A stretch of DNA of 9,393 nucleotides, from the NCBI GenBank assembly GCA_947302865.1, contig CAMYWS010000032.1, positions 1 through 9,393 on the forward strand, given 5' to 3'. This DNA comes from an uncultured Clostridia bacterium. GTDB lineage: Bacteria; Bacillota_A; Clostridia; Christensenellales; CAG-138. Of this stretch, positions 7,011 through 9,393 are shown one piece after another. The notes below the pieces were generated by a model. That model was not told where the DNA came from. It searched no databases and was given only the letters and a program-made list of their open reading frames with translations. Numbering within the stretch: position 1 is the stretch's first letter; every line of letters starts with the position of its first letter. Both the position numbers and the translations under genes were made by a program.

Positions 7011-7094
7011 GACGTTTATCTCCTTTGAAAATCTGATGCGGACGCGTCCGGGATCCGGTCGCCGCGCGTTTTCGGCAAAAGCGTGTCCGCGATT
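7011..7094 (-). other. GC-rich, structured 5' leader of the moxR operon
   Basis: This is the stretch between the nearer candidate promoter and the moxR ATG. It can fold: GCGGAC (7085-7090) can pair with GTCCGC (7038-7043), enclosing smaller hairpins such as GCCG/CGGC and CCGG-ATC-CCGG. It also contains a perfect 12-bp palindrome, CGGACGCGTCCG (7039-7050). The Shine-Dalgarno AAAGGAG stays outside the paired part. I recognise no known riboswitch or T-box. A regulatory role is only possible, not shown. Confidence 0.3.
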
Positions 7095-7100
7095 GGTTTT

Positions 7101-7129
7101 ATTGTATCACGCCGCAAACTGCGGTACAA
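7101..7129 (-). promoter_or_regulatory. Candidate proximal promoter of the moxR operon (P1)
   Basis: On the minus strand: -35 TTGTAC (7124-7129), a 17-base spacer, -10 TACAAT (7101-7106) with TG one base before it (extended -10). The start would be near 7094. The -35 hexamer is the same as in the mnmG promoter. The spacer is largely filled by a 13-bp symmetric sequence, CCGCA-AAC-TGCGG (7112-7124), which could be an operator or chance. Confidence 0.6.
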
Positions 7130-7163
7130 GCTTTTTGCAGAAATCAACTGTCGTTCGATTCGT

Positions 7164-7192
7164 ATTGTAGCCGCGTCCGCTTCCCTTTGCAA
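7164..7192 (-). promoter_or_regulatory. Candidate distal promoter of the moxR operon (P2)
   Basis: On the minus strand: -35 TTGCAA (7187-7192), 17 bases, -10 TACAAT (7164-7169), matching the consensus at four and five of six positions. The start would be near 7157, giving a leader of about 147 bases that runs through P1. Tandem promoters for one operon are common, but only one of the two may be active. Confidence 0.5.
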
Positions 7193-7203
7193 CCGCCGGG
7201 AAC

Positions 7204-7233
7204 GCAAGATACGTTATTGCACCGTAAGATACA
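7204..7233 (-). repeat. Pair of direct repeats upstream of P2, possible activator site
   Basis: The minus strand carries GTATCTTAC and GTATCTTGC (identical in GTATCTT) exactly 20 bases apart, close to two helical turns. They lie 12-41 bases upstream of the P2 -35 box, centred about 60 bases before its predicted start. Direct repeats at that place are typical of activator binding. The repeats are short, so chance is a real alternative. Confidence 0.35.
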
Positions 7234-7237
7234 CAGA

Positions 7238-7272
7238 AGCGGATCCCTTCACAGGAAGGGATCCGCTCTTTT
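7238..7272. terminator. Strong hairpin after citD, probable intrinsic terminator
   Basis: AGCGGATCCCTTC (7238-7250) and GAAGGGATCCGCT (7255-7267) form a perfect 13-bp stem with the 4-base loop ACAG. It begins 14 bases beyond the citD stop codon, the right place to end the aconitase-icd-citD transcript. The better T-rich stretch (CTTTTCT, 7268-7274) is on the plus strand; on the minus strand the stem is followed only by TCTGTGTATCTT. It may act in both directions or mainly protect the mRNA end. Between it and P2 no gene is visible. Confidence 0.65.
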
Positions 7273-7281
7273 CTGATTTGG

Positions 7282-7566
7282 TTATTTCCACGGGTAATCC
7301 GTGCTGTCCGCCGCGCGGAACGCCGCCGCCTGCGTGCGGGCGCGGACCGTGCAGTCCAATGCGCCTTTGTCGACCGCGACGACGCGGGCGTTCTCCACGC
7401 CGAGTTCTTTGAGCGTTTCGCGGATCACGGCTTCGATCTGCGTTCCGTACTGCTGAAAGACCGACGAGGTCAGCTCGATCTCGACGCCGGTTTCGTTCGG
7501 CTCGATCTTCACGACGATGTCGCTCGATTCGACCGTGCCTGCCTGTGCTGCCTTTACGATCTTCAT
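7282..7566 (-). CDS. citD: Citrate lyase acyl carrier protein (gamma subunit) CitD
   Basis: CitD is the small carrier subunit of citrate lyase, which splits citrate into acetate and oxaloacetate. It carries a phosphoribosyl-dephospho-CoA group on a serine and works with CitE (lyase) and CitF (transferase). The 94-residue product has the CitD signature: AGTVESSD at 9-16 with Ser14 at the known attachment position, LTSSVFQQYG (32-41), the diagnostic DKGALDC (66-72) followed by VRAR, and a C-terminal YPWK like the PW end of known CitD. Length is close to the E. coli protein. The ATG overlaps the icd stop codon (ATGA) and has only a weak ribosome binding site, so translation probably depends on icd. 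No citC, citE, citF, citX or citG is visible; the next gene downstream is the separately promoted moxR operon. They may lie beyond the right edge or elsewhere. Family identity is strong, function in this context uncertain. Confidence 0.9.
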   Translation of the reverse strand: MKIVKAAQAGTVESSDIVVKIEPNETGVEIELTSSVFQQYGTQIEAVIRETLKELGVENARVVAVDKGALDCTVRARTQAAAFRAADSTDYPWK

Positions 7567-8777
7567 GCGCCGAGCTTCTTTTCGAGGCGTGCGCGGATCG
7601 CGCGGATGAAGTCGATCGTGTTGACTGCGGTGGGCTTCTGCCCCTCGACGAGGTTCACGAGGTCCTTTGTCATGATGCCGTCATTCAGCGTTTCGACGCA
7701 TGCTTCCTCGAGCTTGTTGCCGAAGTTGACGAGATCGTCGAGACCGTCCATTTCGCCGCGCTTGCGGAGCGCACCGCTCCACGCGTAGATCGTTGCCATC
7801 GGGTTTGTGGAGGTTTCCTCGCCCGCGAGGTACTTGTAGTAGTGGCGGGTGACGGTGCCGTGCGCCGCTTCGTACTCGAACTTGCCGTCCGGGCTGCACA
7901 GCACGGAGGTCATCATGGCGAGGGAACCGAACGCGGTGGAGACCATGTCGCTCATGACGTCGCCGTCGTAGTTCTTGAGCGCCCAGATGAAGCCGCCCTT
8001 GCTGCGGATGACGCGCGCGACCGCGTCGTCGATCAAGGTGTAGAAGTAGGTGAGACCGAGCTTTTCGAACTCTTCCTTATAGCACTCGTCGTAGATGCGC
8101 TGGAAGATGTTGCGGAAGTTCATATCGTACTTCTTCGAAATCGTGTCCTTTGCGGAGAACCAGAGGTCCTGCTTTGTGTTCAGAGCGTACTTGAAGCACG
8201 AATGCGCGAACGACTCGATCGAGGTGTCCTTATTATAGATGCTCTGCAGGACGCCCGGGCACTCGAAATCATAGACCGTCTCGCGGAATTCCGCGCCGTT
8301 TTCGCCCGTGAACACCAGCTCCGCCTTGCCCTTTTCGGGAACGCGGTACTCGGTGCCCTTGTAGAGATCGCCGTACGCATGACGCGCGATGGTGATCGGG
8401 AGCTCCCAGTTCTTCACGACCGGCTTGATGCTGTCAATGATGATCGGCGCGCGGAACACGGTGCCGTCGAGGATCGCGCGGATCGTGCCGTTCGGGCTCT
8501 TCCACATCTCGTGCAGGTTGTACTCGGTCATGCGCTGCGCGTTCGGCGTGATCGTGGCGCACTTGACGCCGACGCCGTACTTCTTGATCGCGTTGCCCGC
8601 GTCCTTGGTGATCTGATCGCGGGTCTCGTCGCGCTTCGGAAGGCCGAGGTCATAGTATTCGGTCCTGAGGTCGATAAACGGTGTTAACAGTTCGTCCTTG
8701 ATCATCTTCCAGATGATGCGGGTCATTTCGTCGCCGTCCATCTCGACGAGCGGCGTAGTCATCCTGATCTTTTCCAT
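7563..8777 (-). CDS. icd: NADP-dependent isocitrate dehydrogenase, eukaryote-like homodimeric type
   Basis: It oxidatively decarboxylates isocitrate to 2-oxoglutarate with NADP as acceptor, in the cytoplasm. The 404-residue protein is very like the eukaryotic IDH1/IDH2 type rather than the E. coli Icd type. Visible are VEMDGDEMTR (11-20), ITPN (76-79), the substrate arginines including R132 in ARHAYGD with Tyr139, Lys210 in the FSAKDTISKKYD block, metal-binding aspartates D250/D251, D271, D273 and D277 around KNYDGDVMSD, and AAHGTVTRHY (304-313). The R311-H312 pair in the last motif corresponds to residues that hold the 2'-phosphate of NADP in IDH1, which supports NADP use. The ATG has GGAGG five bases upstream. 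The aconitase gene ends 20 bases before it and citD overlaps its stop by four bases, so the three form one transcription unit. No active-site residue seems missing. Confidence 0.96.
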   Translation of the reverse strand: MEKIRMTTPLVEMDGDEMTRIIWKMIKDELLTPFIDLRTEYYDLGLPKRDETRDQITKDAGNAIKKYGVGVKCATITPNAQRMTEYNLHEMWKSPNGTIRAILDGTVFRAPIIIDSIKPVVKNWELPITIARHAYGDLYKGTEYRVPEKGKAELVFTGENGAEFRETVYDFECPGVLQSIYNKDTSIESFAHSCFKYALNTKQDLWFSAKDTISKKYDMNFRNIFQRIYDECYKEEFEKLGLTYFYTLIDDAVARVIRSKGGFIWALKNYDGDVMSDMVSTAFGSLAMMTSVLCSPDGKFEYEAAHGTVTRHYYKYLAGEETSTNPMATIYAWSGALRKRGEMDGLDDLVNFGNKLEEACVETLNDGIMTKDLVNLVEGQKPTAVNTIDFIRAIRARLEKKLGA

Positions 8778-8797
8778 AGTTTCCTCCGAAAAAATTT

Positions 8798-9393
8798 TTA
8801 TTTGTTCTGCGCTGCGTAGTAGTTCATCAGGCAGCCCTCGAGGATGATCGTCTTCTCGTCCTCGGTAAGACCCTTCACGTACAGGGTGAGGTCTTCGACC
8901 GTGCCGTCCTTTCTGATCGCCTTTGCCGGGATCTCCTCGACGCCGTTTTCGATCGCCGCGCGGATGCCGGGCACGAACACGAAATCGCCGTCCTCGTACG
9001 GAAACGCGTCGCCCTCCCTGAGGGTAAACGGCACGATGCCCCAGTTGATGCAGTTACTGCGATAACGCTTCGTCGCGTACTCGTAGCAGATGTTCGCAAA
9101 ACCGCCGAGCACCTTCTGGCAGGACGCAGCCTGTTCGCGCGCGGAGCCGTCGCCGGGCTTGTTCGCGAATACACAGGAGCCGAACTGGGTGTTCTTCAGA
9201 AGTTCCTCTGCGTCGCCCACCGCGGAAAGCGCTTTCATAAGCTTTTCGGGCTTCTCGCCCGCGCGGCGCGCCGCTTCATCCTTTGCGATCGCTTTGCTGC
9301 GGCCGACATACTCGGGCACTCTGCGGGAGAGCGCGAATTCCGAAAGACGGAGCGGATTGGAGCGATAGGAGGAGGTCTCTCCGGACGGGATCA
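8798..9393 (-). CDS. Aconitate hydratase (YbhJ-like aconitase), C-terminal part, cut by the window edge
   Basis: Aconitase isomerises citrate to isocitrate through cis-aconitate, supplying the next gene's substrate. Only the last 197 residues are inside the window; the frame stays open through base 9393 and the full gene lies beyond. The visible part is the swivel domain: IPSGETSSYRSNPLRLSEF at the edge, GDGSAREQA with the Ser-x-Arg pair (visible residues 83 and 85) matching the catalytic serine and arginine of aconitases, then RYRSNCINWGIVPF, and the end LTEDEKTIILEGCLMNYYA. The iron-sulfur cysteines would be in the missing part. A GTG at 9317-9319 could look like a start but is internal, since homology continues upstream of it. 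The wording at the ends resembles the YbhJ-type hydratase branch more than AcnA or AcnB. It precedes icd by 20 bases; its promoter is not in view. Confidence 0.92.
   Translation of the reverse strand, partial: IPSGETSSYRSNPLRLSEFALSRRVPEYVGRSKAIAKDEAARRAGEKPEKLMKALSAVGDAEELLKNTQFGSCVFANKPGDGSAREQAASCQKVLGGFANICYEYATKRYRSNCINWGIVPFTLREGDAFPYEDGDFVFVPGIRAAIENGVEEIPAKAIRKDGTVEDLTLYVKGLTEDEKTIILEGCLMNYYAAQNK

Noticed and set aside
7016..7207. Short minus-strand frame (63 codons) just upstream of moxR, possible leader peptide or small gene
   Set aside because: Its TTG start has no Shine-Dalgarno and the frame runs through both candidate promoters; Arg-rich composition fits chance.
7083..7412. Plus-strand frame of 109 codons across the moxR-citD intergenic region
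   Set aside because: Half of it is antisense to citD and it crosses the 13-bp hairpin; there is no ribosome site and the residues are Arg/Pro/Cys-rich shadow sequence.
7545..8687. Plus-strand open frame of 380 codons opposite icd
   Set aside because: It mirrors conserved icd codons, is dominated by Arg, Val, Asp and Ala, and has no credible ribosome site or domain.
9317..9319. GTG as the start of a separate small aconitase-domain gene
   Set aside because: The same frame stays open to the window edge and the codons before it encode conserved aconitase sequence (IPSGETSSYRS), so the gene continues outside the window.

Overview
The window looks like chromosomal DNA of a moderately GC-rich member of the Bacillota, probably Clostridia. 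The support is a YhaM-type exoribonuclease (a family typical of Gram-positive low-GC phyla), strong AGGAGG-type ribosome binding sites on nearly every gene, sigma-A-like promoters, and a eukaryote-like NADP isocitrate dehydrogenase next to a YbhJ-like aconitase. I see no insertion sequence, phage gene, tRNA, rRNA or CRISPR array. Eight genes fill almost the whole window: seven complete and one cut by the right edge. All but one (yhaM) are on the minus strand.

Layout from left to right. (1) 41-2579, minus: mnmG then rsmG, an 8-base-overlapping pair for tRNA wobble-uridine modification and 16S rRNA methylation, with its own extended -10 promoter. (2) 2580-2699: a compact divergent promoter region with a 7-bp-arm inverted repeat over the mnmG -35 box. 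(3) 2700-3644, plus: yhaM, ending at a bidirectional terminator (3655-3687) shared with the convergent operon. (4) 3694-7010, minus: a three-gene operon, moxR ATPase, DUF58 protein and a polytopic membrane protein. The last resembles the scaffold of a TgpA-type transglutaminase, but a short Pro-rich loop sits where the transglutaminase domain would be. (5) 7011-7281: the moxR control region, with two candidate minus-strand promoters, upstream direct repeats, a structured leader and a strong hairpin. (6) 7282-9393, minus: aconitase (C-terminal part only), NADP isocitrate dehydrogenase and a citrate lyase acyl carrier protein (CitD), tightly packed and probably co-transcribed.

How the genes work together. 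Aconitase and isocitrate dehydrogenase convert citrate to 2-oxoglutarate and NADPH, the usual glutamate-supplying branch in anaerobes with a partial TCA cycle. CitD belongs to citrate lyase, which consumes the same citrate; its translational coupling to icd, with no citE or citF in the window, is the oddest metabolic feature. MoxR/DUF58 operons are generally thought to be chaperone or envelope-assembly systems, and the membrane partner here appears to be a reduced version. The second promising point is translation of this operon: the DUF58 gene starts at TTG behind a 13-base perfect complement of the 16S rRNA 3' tail, and the membrane gene starts at GTG behind another near-perfect Shine-Dalgarno. 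All family assignments are from motif recognition, not from database searches.
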